This document shows, in pieces, positions 34,717 through 64,000 of a DNA stretch of 64,000 nt (within the stretch, counting starts at the first letter, position 1; every line of letters starts with the position of its first letter). The position numbers and the translations under genes were made by a program. A model generated the notes under the pieces. The model did not search any database. It saw only the letters and a list, made by a program, of their open reading frames with translations, and was not told where the DNA came from. This DNA is from Tenrec ecaudatus. Taxonomy: Eukaryota > Chordata > Mammalia > Afrosoricida > Tenrecidae. Location of the stretch: NCBI RefSeq assembly GCF_050624435.1, contig NC_134535.1, positions 75,450,494 through 75,514,493 of the forward strand, given 5' to 3'.

Positions 34717-34870
34717 TAAACTCACAGCCATGGACTTGGTCTCGATTCACAGCCACCCTAAAGAACAGAGTAAAATGGCCCCTGTGGGTTTCCGAGACTG
34801 TAAACCTTTACCAGGAGGGGCTGGTGGATTAGAACTGCAGCCCAGTGTGCACACACACACACCACCAGAG
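34717..34870 (-). mobile_element. AfroSINE copy, antisense
   Basis: 'aactcacagccatggacttggtctcgattcacagccacc', then 'cccctgtgggtttccgagactgtaaacc'. A CA tract replaces the head. Confidence 0.8.
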
Positions 34871-34886
34871 CTCCTGGTAAAAGAGA

Positions 34887-35062
34887 AGACCAAACTCACT
34901 GTCACTGTCACCCTATATGGCAGGGTAGAACTCCTGTGGGTTTCCCAGACCATAAGCCTTCATGGGAGCGGAAAGCCCGATCTTTCTGGAGTGGAACAGC
35001 TGGTGGTTTCAAAATGCTGACCTTGCAGCCCAACACACAACCACTACACTACCAGGGTTCAA
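34887..35062 (-). mobile_element. AfroSINE copy, antisense
   Basis: 'ggcagggtagaactcctgtgggtttccc', then 'cagctggtggtttcaaaatgctgacc', then 'accactacactaccagggtt'. It sits directly beside the previous copy in the same orientation. Confidence 0.88.
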
Positions 35063-35195
35063 GGTAATACTCAAAGGGAAATCACCCATGACGGATAAAT
35101 TACCCCTCATCTGACCCTGACCCACGAAGTCCCAACAGAAACACAATCAGATCGACTATCAGTCCCCATCTACCCCTCCCAGGATAACCCAATAC

Positions 35196-35259
35196 CTGAG
35201 GTGGCTCAGGTGAAGTCCGGGGCTCCTGCGGGTCTCCACCTCCACATCACTGCTGGGTT
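35196..35259 (-). other. ZC3H10: ZC3H10 probable noncoding exon 2, containing a 13-codon uORF
   Basis: The exon is bounded by a CAG acceptor and a GTATTG donor. At 35247-35206 it contains ATG ... TGA, encoding MWRWRPAGAPDFT. The start has G at -3 and T at +4 (moderate context). Joining exon 1 (ending 36013) and the coding exon is inferred from splice sites only. Confidence 0.5.
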
Positions 35260-36012
35260 CTGAACAGGAAAAAAACAGACTTGGATGGGAGAAGGTGCAA
35301 GAGTGGAGAACAGAGAGGGGGTTGTCCTGAGAATGAAGTCTGACAAAAACTGACCAAAAAAAGAGTTCTGGACACTTCACAATTTCCTTTGGACTCAATC
35401 GGCGCTTTCCCACCTGTTCCAGGGAGAGAAGTGGCCAGGCAGAACTATTTGAAGCTGAGAAAATGAGTTAGAAAACAAAGGCTGAGGTGTGTGCCCTGAG
35501 TCAAATGAAAGCGACCGTGAGGTCCAGATGTGGGCCTCGGATTGGGATTAGGAACACCGAAAGAGTCCACGTTGTGCAGGGGCAGCGACTCCGTGAGTGG
35601 GACCGCAGACCAGAACTGGGGACGGTGATTATGACGCTTCGTCTAACATCCCAGAGTTGGCCAAAAAACCCCCACCAACTCTCAAGTTTCCCCGCAGCAA
35701 GTCTTTAAAGTTGGAGAGCTTCCTGCAGTGCCGCTGAACAGCTGAACGGGAGCGCGAAATGAACGGGGGGAGGAGGAGGAGGAGGGCAGAGCTCCGGGTG
35801 ACATCAGGCTGAGGGGATGGGCAGGGTTGTGACGTCACGGAGCTGGTGTGTGCTCGCGAAATACGATCGGAAGAGGGGCTCGACCCCGGCGTGTGAACAC
35901 GAGCCGGCCCGTTCCCGGGGGCCATGTGTGGACCGGCTGAGCCCAGTCGCTGGGCTGGCCAGACTCCTCCCTTCCGGGCGCGGCCTCCACCTAACTCTCC
36001 CGCCTCCCTCAC

Positions 36013-36170
36013 CTGCCGCCGCCGCCGTAGTTGCTGCTGCCGCCTGCCGGTCCTCTAGCTTCGACAAAGAGCCGCCCACCCTGGCGGCCTTCCGCTTCCT
36101 GCGGAAGGAATGCCGCTCTAGCCACCAGACCCGGAAGTAGACTCGATGGCGTGCCAAGTACTTGCGCCAG
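36013..36170 (-). promoter_or_regulatory. ZC3H10: ZC3H10 first exon and promoter
   Basis: A CpG-rich first exon ends in a (GGC)n tract, then GGCAG followed by a GTGAGG donor at 36012/36011. ETS-type GGAAGT motifs sit on the plus strand near 36132 and 36176. No ATG occurs in the exon on the transcript strand. The 5' limit is approximate. Confidence 0.55.
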
Positions 36171-36507
36171 CCACCGGAAGTTCCCAGGAAACCTTGCGCG
36201 TAACCATGGCAACCTGACGTACGCCGTAAAGCTCAGGCCCTTTCCCACGTGCCGTGAAAAGCTGGTCCCCATTTAGCCCAGAACGAAGAACCTGGCCCCC
36301 CACGGCCCTTCTCGCAGCGAGGCCTGCGCCGCGGCAGCCGCGCCTCGCGCACCAGCTCCGCACCCGAGAAGCCGTCTACCTTCCCCCGCCGCACCGGTCA
36401 CCGCCGGCAAGGCGGCGGTGTCAGTTATCGGTCCCGAATGCCCTCCACCGAACAGAACCGAGACAAGGAGCACAGGACAAGGCGGTTTGAGTCTTCAGCC
36501 AAGACGA

Positions 36508-36513
36508 TTTATT
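36508..36513 (-). promoter_or_regulatory. RPL41: RPL41 polyadenylation signal
   Basis: AATAAA followed by TCGTCTTGGC, about 245 bp past the RPL41 stop. The cleavage site is expected near 36490, some 320 bp from the ZC3H10 first exon. Confidence 0.8.
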
Positions 36514-36758
36514 GTGCACATTACATCGAGCCACAACTGCGGGCAGAACGAGTCCAGAATGTCTTAGGGCCGGGGCAAAGGCTCAAAGCCGGACCGGTTA
36601 TGAGAGGAGGTGGCGGGTCTCTCGGCGGTCCAATGGCGACCGGGTTGCAGATGCGGAGCCGGTGGGGAGCGCGCGGTCAGCAGCTTGTAGCAGTGTCCCG
36701 GCCTCAGGCACCCCCTAGTCAGTCCTGCAGCTGTGGCTTCGGAGGGGCGCCTGGGTGT

Positions 36759-37381
36759 TTACTTGGACCTCTGCCTCATCTTTCTTCTCTTGCGCTTCAG
36801 TCTGAGGAGAGAAACAAGATGAGTGGATACAATTCGAGTCACCAAACCCCCCGCCTTCGTGTCCCACTGTGACGTGTGCATGTAAGACATGGAATATTGC
36901 ATTGCTCTTCTGCTGTCTTCCAATGTTCCCCCCACTTCTGATATCTGAGCAGAAGCCCGCCCCCGCCCCCTTTCTGCCCGCGGTGTTGCACATACCTGCG
37001 CATTCTCTTCTTCCTCCACTGGCAACCGATCCAAACAGAAGCACAGAACACAACGAAATCAGTAACTTGGGTGACAGATCAGGTCGGAGTCTCAAACGCA
37101 TCCTTTAATACCAGGCCGGTTTGAGGCCTCGGTCGCCGCCACCCCAGCAATTGGGATCTCCGGATGCCAGCCCCCATTTCGCGCCGTGCTCTACCTCTTC
37201 TTCCAATATCCCCGCCCCCAACTCCTCAGGTTCCCCCGCAAACTCTCCTTCCTTCCCCTGTAGTACTTGGGCACCCTTGGAAACCATGGCGGACACTTCC
37301 CTGTCTCGGGCGTTTGCCCCGCTCGCCGGCAGCACCTACCGCCTGAATTCCCCGCTCAGGACCACTCACCTTGGCTCTCAT
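36759..37381 (-). CDS. RPL41: RPL41 (eL41), 25-residue ribosomal protein, complete
   Basis: This is the smallest and most basic eukaryotic ribosomal protein, bound at the interface of the two subunits. Three coding exons: 37370..37381 (MRAK), 36996..37018 (WRKKRMR plus two bases of the next codon) and 36759..36801 (the rest). Together they give 78 nt and the invariant sequence [25 protein letters not shown] (residues as seen: 17 of 25 are Arg or Lys). Exon 37370..37394 carries a short leader after a CTAG acceptor. The introns and clean splice sites make this the functional gene rather than one of the many processed copies. Overlapping longer open frames at this locus are shadows. Confidence 0.96.
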
Positions 37382-37503
37382 GGCTCGGAGGTTTCTAGGG
37401 GGAGAGAGGAGAAAGCTACAGTTAGTTTGCCGGGATGATGTTAAAGACAGCAGCCGGATGCTGGTGGATTGTACGCGAAACCCAGACACCAACAGACGCT
37501 CAC

Positions 37504-37595
37504 CTAACAAGATGGCGCTAAAGCCCAGAGAGACTCAGACGCCCGCCTCCAGCCCTTTTAAGGCCTCTCTGGTGACGTCACTTCCTGTCCCGCCT
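37504..37595 (-). promoter_or_regulatory. RPL41: RPL41 first exon and core promoter
   Basis: On the minus strand, in order: an ETS site (CAGGAAGT, about 37581-37588), a perfect palindromic CRE TGACGTCA (37573-37580), a TATA-like CCTTAAAAGGG, a pyrimidine-rich start (CTCTCTGGGCTTT, TOP-like), then GCGCCATCTTGTTAG with donor GTGAGC at 37503/37502. GCCATCTT is a YY1-type element common in ribosomal-protein genes. The noncoding exon 1 ends at 37504. Confidence 0.75.
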
Positions 37596-37599
37596 CCAG

Positions 37600-38310
37600 G
37601 GGCGGGGCTTCCGGAGGGAAACCACTACGCCTTCCAAGACCTAGTGATTTTGAGCCGACACCTTGTTTGTGCTCCTGGGAAACAGTATTTTGAGTTTGCG
37701 GAGAGCTTTTCTCCCCCGGTTTCACCACGCAGGGCAGAGTATTCTCCGGCGAGCATCTTTCGGCGTGACACCGCGAGTTTCGGTGAGGAGCGACTTCCGC
37801 CTGGCCTTTCGTTGCCTTCTGGGAATTGCAGTTACCTGGAGGAACCCTCCATTTTGCTGTGGGTTCTTGCAGACGAAAACATTCTTAATTTGCTTTGTTT
37901 TCTACATTAAATTGCTGGAAGGAGGTTCGATTTCGGAACTACTCTTAAGAAGCCAGATATTAGCATATGGAGGAGTGTAAAATGCGGCGTGGGTAAAGCT
38001 GTCAGCATTGAAGAAGTGGCCCTGAAGCCGTTGGAGAATGAAGCAGTCATTAGCCATTCGCAGGGAAGATGGGGCTTTCCATTCTACTTTAGTTTCAGTC
38101 CTGGAAACCCACTGGGGCACGGTCGCGACGCCACGGCAGTTGGTTAAAATGTCACAGCAATTTTCCCTAGGGGTGAAGAGCAAGCCCCAAAGCACAGAAG
38201 GGAAGATTATTCATGTGTTGTGGCGAGAATGTTAGACTTACTGGGTTCGTGGTAAGGTCCTAATTACCAGACTTGACTACAAAGTCTTAGTGACAAAGAA
38301 CTCTGGAAAA
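37600..38310. other. Region upstream of RPL41
   Basis: GC-rich for about 200 bp next to the RPL41 promoter, then ordinary unique sequence. No further gene is recognised. Confidence 0.3.
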
Positions 38311-38312
38311 AC

Positions 38313-38537
38313 TCACTGCCATTGAGTTAATTCCAACTCAGTGACCCTCAAAGCAGACTGTAAATCTCTTTTTTCAAGTCTTTATTTAGAAGCATGCATA
38401 TTCCTTTTTTATCTGCTCGACTTTAAATCTTTATAGGAATACAGTCTTATCTTTCTCCCATGGAGCAGATGGTGGATTCGAACCAATGACCTTGTGGTTT
38501 GCAGATTAAAACAACCCACTACACCGGCAGAGCTCCT
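38313..38537 (-). mobile_element. AfroSINE copy with internal insertion
   Basis: 'actgccattgagttaattccaactcagtgacc' and 'ctcccatggagcagatggtggattcgaacc...ccttgtggtttgcag' are SINE ends. About 60 bp of T-rich sequence (38365-38425) splits the middle. Confidence 0.75.
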
Positions 38538-38889
38538 TCATGTTTAGCTTGCTTATGGGGTAACCTGACACTGCTTCTGGACAGTCAGCTTCCCCTAAGA
38601 TGGTTTTATCATGATCTTTGTCACAGTTTTTTAAAAAGGTAAACAACTCTGAATTAAAAAAAGGAAAAGAACTGGAGTTGACAAAGCACTAACCCAAAGG
38701 TGCAGCTTGACCTTACCAGCTGCACTGCACAAGGTGTGGCAGTCTGCTTATGTAAAAACTGCTGTCCCCGTGGCCCGCAGCCCAGCACGGAGCCACTGCA
38801 GCTGGGTTGCTTGGGTTCAGCCTCAGAACCCCTGTAGGGCAGATCTAGCCTGCCCTTCAAAGTGCATAAGGATGGACTCAATTTCAATT

Positions 38890-39115
38890 TTTTTCATTTT
38901 TAAAAAATGCTTTTATTGGGGACTCTTACACTTATCACAATTCATACATTCATCCATTGTGTAAAGCGCATTTGTACATATGTTGCCATCATTTTCAAAG
39001 CATTTTTCTACTTGAACCCTTGATGTTTTTTCCCTTCCTCCCTCCCTCATGAACCCTTGATAATTTATATTTTCAATTATATTGTCCTGTCTCCCATCAC
39101 CTACTTTTCTGTCCG
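38890..39115 (-). mobile_element. LINE 3' end
   Basis: T-run, then 'tgcttttattggggactcttacacttatcacaattcatac' and 'tcatgaacccttgataattta'. Same terminus as at 2434 and 16644. No ORF. Confidence 0.75.
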
Positions 39116-39786
39116 TCTTTGTTAAAGTGCATTAAGTAGCTTCTTATGGTCGGAACATGACTTTTAAAAACAGGGCTTCAAAAAGGTAGGGGAAAAGATA
39201 AAATATATACTCTTGCATATTGTGTAATGTGTAGTTAAGATTCTAGCAGTTTTGTGTTGAGTTCCCCAGAAGCTTTCCAGTGGTAAGATTCCCTACACTA
39301 AAGGGTAAGACCTAGAGACCCAGGTCACGTCATTGAGCTCCAGGTCAGCAGTGGCTCACATGTAAGGTATTTAACAAAACATCTACTAGCACTAAAGCAG
39401 AGTAATAGAAAAAAGATAAAAAAGAAATGCTCGGGAGATATGAATTTTGATTATTTGATTTTTATTATCAATAGTAAAAATCTAAAACCATTCTTCCTGG
39501 CTTTGTCAATACCTGTAGTGTTTTTTTGCAGTATATCAAATGCCCTAGAGTCAACAAGTGATACATTTCTACTTCAGAAAACTAAATCACAAACTCCCAT
39601 TTCCTATAGGCAATTGACTCGATCATAATTCAGAGATCCCAGGCTTTGTGTCTTCCCTAAGTATTCTTGGCTAAGGAAGTCTGAATACTCATTTGGTACA
39701 ATTTCAACTCAACAGACACCGCCCCTGCCCCCTGCCAATCAAATAAGAGCAGCGTACAAATGCACATCAGTATGACCAAATCCAAA

Positions 39787-39792
39787 TTTATT
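39787..39792 (-). promoter_or_regulatory. PA2G4: Likely PA2G4 polyadenylation signal
   Basis: AATAAA on the minus strand (TTAAAATAAATTTGG), about 985 bp past the stop, giving a 3' UTR of about 1 kb. An earlier minus-strand AATAAA lies near 40526 and may serve as an alternative. Confidence 0.6.
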
Positions 39793-40775
39793 TTAATGAC
39801 ATCTCATTTTCAATGTTAAAAAACCTCATAAATTAGTGGGCGCCCTAGTTTGCTGGCAGCACGCCAGAGGTACTAAATCCATCACCTCTCTCCAAACCCC
39901 AGCAAGTCATCCAGTCCAAGTCCAGCTTCAGAAGCCAGTCGTCGTCGTCTCCCGTCAGTCTGTTCCCCTGGGTCCTGGGCTTACAGCTCAAAGGATCACA
40001 CACAGGGAACAAACCAGTTGAGCTTCCAACTCTGATTTGTGTAAGACGGAGCAAGGAAGACCTGACTGACCCCAAAGAAAAGGACACGGCTGAGATGGAC
40101 TTACTTCTCTACAGCTGGATGGGAATGGGAAGGAAAAAGAGGGGGAAACAAAATTCTCCAGAACCAAAATAAGCAAAGATTCATTCAAGATGAGACTCCG
40201 TTGGTAAATGCAGGCTCCTGCTCCTGATCAGACAACCTGGGCAAGCGGAAAACCGGCCCTATGTGAATAAAAGCCACCTGCAGAATCGCTCCTCTGACTC
40301 GAGGCGAGATAAAGATACTTAGCAAAGTGCAGAAAGAGGCAAAGCCCCACCGATGGGAAAATGCTGACACTGGAGCGGCATAAAAAACTTCAGCTCAGTC
40401 TTTAGGTGTTGTGGCTAATTTAGCCTCCTCCCTGTTGTGCTGTCGGGCCGCGAACCTCGACCAAGCATAGTAGTAGAAAAAGGCTATAAAGAGGGGCTTG
40501 AAGACGATGGATTTTGACTCCTGATTTTATTATTCAATTTCTTTTTTTCTATTTAGAGTAGTCTTTGGTCGCTGGGAAGCCTGGCCTCCCGAGACCAGAG
40601 TCCGTTGGAGCTGGTTGTTGTTGGAAAGGGATGGGTTGGGGGACAGGGTTGGGCAGGGAGACCCCGCTCTGCTGGTGGTCCTGGATGGAGAAGGCGATCT
40701 GCACTCCACAGAGCCTGGGGTGTGGTGGGAAGGGGATGAGGCAGGAGTGGCAAGCCTGGGGAGATGGGACCCACC

Positions 40776-47160
<6,385 letters not shown>

Positions 47161-47619
47161 GGGTACTGTCTACACCCGGCCCAGAGGCGCGCCCTCCTCC
47201 ACACCCCAGCGGAGGGTGGTGAGACCGGCCCAGCAGGTCCAGTCCAGGCCCTGGTTGCTGGGAGACTGGAGAGGGGCCAACCAGTGTGGGAGGATCCTCC
47301 GCCCAGGGAGCCAGGCCTGCCAGGGCGCCCTGACTCAAAAGGATCAGCCCTTTACAGCCTCCCCATCTGGAGGCTGGACGCCCACTGGAGTGAGCTGGCA
47401 CGATCTAGGGAAGTGCTCGGAGTGTGTGGATCCCTTTACACGTCTGGCATTCCCAACCTTGACCTTTGAAGCACTTCAGATAAGACCAGCCACTTTGCCC
47501 AACTTCCTCATGCCTGTTTTTGTTTTCTGCTGTTATTCCCCTTGATTACATAGCTGGGGGTAATGTCACATGGGGCAGAGAGGGACTGTCGCCTCTGACT
47601 ACCGTTCAGAGGGGCAGAG

Positions 47620-47810
47620 TAAGAAGGTGGTTAAGCATTGGGCACTGAATCCTAAGGTCAGCGGTTTGAAACCACCAGCTGCCCCACTGGAGGAGGACAG
47701 GACTTTCTCCTCCAGTATAGAGCTAGTCTTGGACACCCTTGGGGACAAATTCTAGGGTCCTATAGGGTCACGTCACGTGGGAACTGACTGGAGGACAGAG
47801 CTTGTTTTGG
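47620..47810 (+). mobile_element. AfroSINE copy just beyond the ERBB3 3' end
   Basis: 'aaggtggttaagcattgggcactg', then 'ggtcagcggtttgaaaccaccagctgcc', then 'cctatagggtcacg'. Confidence 0.85.
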
Positions 47811-47863
47811 CTCACACACGTTTTCTTCATTTGATAGACAGAAAGCTGAAAGACATTGGCATT

Positions 47864-47869
47864 TTTATT
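47864..47869 (-). promoter_or_regulatory. ERBB3: Likely ERBB3 polyadenylation signal
   Basis: AATAAA on the minus strand (CTGAATAAAAATGCCAATG), about 1.28 kb past the stop, consistent with a long ERBB3 3' UTR. Confidence 0.7.
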
Positions 47870-48419
47870 CAGATATGTATAAAAAAAACAAAAAAAAACC
47901 CTCTTCAGTGATAAAACAGACATTTCCCGCCAGTTTCCCATCCAAGGGGAGCGAGGTCTAGAGGTGGGTACCTCATGCCTTCCCTATTGACGATAAGGTT
48001 CCCACTGGTGGACGAGAATCGCTCCTGAAACCCTTGTGAATCTGCCTTTGGTCAGGGGGTAGATCATTTACAGCCCTTACGGGTATGGGTGTACACCAAA
48101 AAAAAGTCCAGTTATTTTTCCTTCGGGCCTCCTCCACTGCCTGAGATGAGGACTCTGGGTGTGGGAGGAGGCTGTAGTTACTGGGATGAGACTTGATTCA
48201 GTGCACAAACAAGAAAACAATGCCCTTTTCAAGGGTTACTGACCTTGATCAGTTCTCCTTAACACCTTCAAGAACATGGGAAGCACTAAAAAGCATGTAA
48301 TACATATAAGAGCAAATGCATGCCATCAGGAAGATTGTGAATCCTGATCTGCCACGTCATAAAAATAGCTGTTTCCTCATTGGTTAAAGCAGGTAACACC
48401 CACCTTAAAGAATTATAAA

Positions 48420-48555
48420 GGAACCCAGGGGGCACAAACCCACCAGGCACTCTGAGGGCTTCTGCCCCTGTAAAGATTTTCAGCCTCAGGCACCCATGGG
48501 TGGGGTGGGGGGCAGTTCTCATCTGTCCTATGGGGCCAATCTGAGCTGGAAACTG
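48420..48555 (+). mobile_element. AfroSINE copy inside the predicted ERBB3 3' UTR
   Basis: 'gaacccagggggcacaaacccaccaggc', then 'ctgtaaagattttcagcctc', then 'ggcagttctcatctgtcctatggggcc'. It is transcribed in antisense as part of the ERBB3 mRNA. Confidence 0.75.
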
Positions 48556-48574
48556 CGTGAAGGGGAGTTTACAG

Positions 48575-48665
48575 AATTGTCAAGATTAGGTGAGATAACG
48601 TAGGTGAAGTTGAGCATGGTCATGCCTGGCACACAGTGAAAGTGCAATTCATAGTAATCATGAAT
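48575..48665 (+). mobile_element. MIR-like fragment inside the predicted ERBB3 3' UTR
   Basis: 'aggtgagataacgtaggtgaagttgagcatggtcatgcctggcacacagtg' matches the MIR block 'atgagataatg-atgtaaag-gcctggcacagtg'. Confidence 0.6.
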
Positions 48666-49150
48666 ATCACTCTTCCTTAACCTCTTTGCACCTCAAAATG
48701 TTAAGCTTCCCGATCTTTTCAGGGTGTCAGGAATCATAGGCCATCTTTTACTTTCTCCTGCCAGATTCCCTCCCTTCCTCTTCCTCAGGACTGTCTGGGA
48801 AACAAAGGCAGACCGAGAGGCCTCTGAGTCCCCAATAAGCCAGAGCCTAAAAGAAAAGAGCAAGAAGAATAATCCTTCATATCTTGAGGGAGCCCCCCTG
48901 AGGATGCAGGGGAACCAGATTGGGAAAGCACACAAAATAAGGAAAACTTCCTTTCCTGGGGTTGGGAAAGAAGAGAAAGTGCACAGCTGACTACAAATCA
49001 AAATCATCACGTGTCAAAAGTGTTTAAAGCCTCCATAGGTGGAATGGAATGGTCTAGGATGGAGGAGATGAGGGAGAGGGAAGAGGGGTACCCTCTAAAG
49101 CCATTAGCTGCCCTCAAATGCTTCCTGAGCAAGTGTCTTGGGAGCAGAGG

Positions 49151-63658
<14,508 letters not shown>

Positions 63659-64000
63659 TCAAAGGGAAGGGGAGAGCGGGGTGAGGGCACTGCATGCAAG
63701 GCCTCAGCCCCATTCCCCATTCATTGCCCTCTCTTTTTCCAGAACACTCCACGGAATCCGATGTGACCCAACTCTAACCCTAGAGATGGACAATGCCAAA
63801 GGCATGCCACCGCGGCCGAGGCAACTCCCACTGCGGGCAGCCACTCCATTATCGAGGATGACCGCCCTTTTTCTTCCTTCGGTGGCTTCCAACCATCAAG
63901 CTTTCCTCAGAGGGGAGCACAAGCGGGGGGGGGGGGGGGGGAGGCAGGCAGGAAGGCCAATAGGAGGTGGCGCGCCTAAGCTTCCTCTCAGACTCTCCCA

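Noticed and set aside
36759-37034. 91-codon minus-strand frame covering RPL41
   Set aside because: It runs through RPL41 introns. The true product is the spliced 25-residue protein.

Overview
The window is nuclear DNA from a placental mammal, almost certainly an afrotherian and most likely a tenrec such as Echinops telfairi. Gene content and order match the MYL6B-ESYT1-ZC3H10-RPL41-PA2G4-ERBB3 block known from human chromosome 12q13, here entirely on the minus strand. The lineage call rests on the repeats: many tRNA-derived SINEs of AfroSINE type, BovB (RTE) LINE fragments, one afrotherian-looking LINE 3' end repeated many times, a mariner relic and a SPIN-like hAT element. SPIN elements are known from only a few mammals, the tenrec among them. 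The species is inferred, not proven.

Layout, left to right (3' to 5' for the genes): MYL6B coding exons 1-2 and a probable noncoding first exon (about 0.1-2.2 kb); a repeat-rich spacer with LINE, two BovB fragments, mariner and SINEs (2.3-11.9 kb); ESYT1 complete in 31 coding exons (12.7-25.9 kb) with a CpG-island promoter; a spacer (26.3-31.0 kb); ZC3H10 with its whole coding region in one exon and two noncoding 5' exons (31.0-36.2 kb); RPL41, encoding a 25-residue ribosomal protein in three coding exons (36.5-37.5 kb); PA2G4 complete in 13 coding exons (39.8-46.7 kb); and ERBB3 exons 2-28 (47.9-63.7 kb), whose first exon lies beyond the right edge.

Exon boundaries were placed from GT/AG (once GC/AG) sites and from reading-frame closure. 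The sums give 1101 aa for ESYT1, 432 aa for ZC3H10, 25 aa for RPL41 and 394 aa for PA2G4, all intact. ERBB3 gives about 1307 codons from exon 2 to the stop. The genes are housekeeping or signalling genes and do not form an operon. One functional link is known: PA2G4 (EBP1) is an ErbB3-binding protein and is encoded immediately downstream of ERBB3.

I found no new multi-gene system. The most interesting signals are small: a SPIN-like element 36 bases upstream of the ERBB3 transmembrane exon, a LINE ending at an ESYT1 splice donor, four CCAAT boxes spaced about 75 bp apart upstream of ESYT1, and a 13-codon upstream ORF in the ZC3H10 leader.
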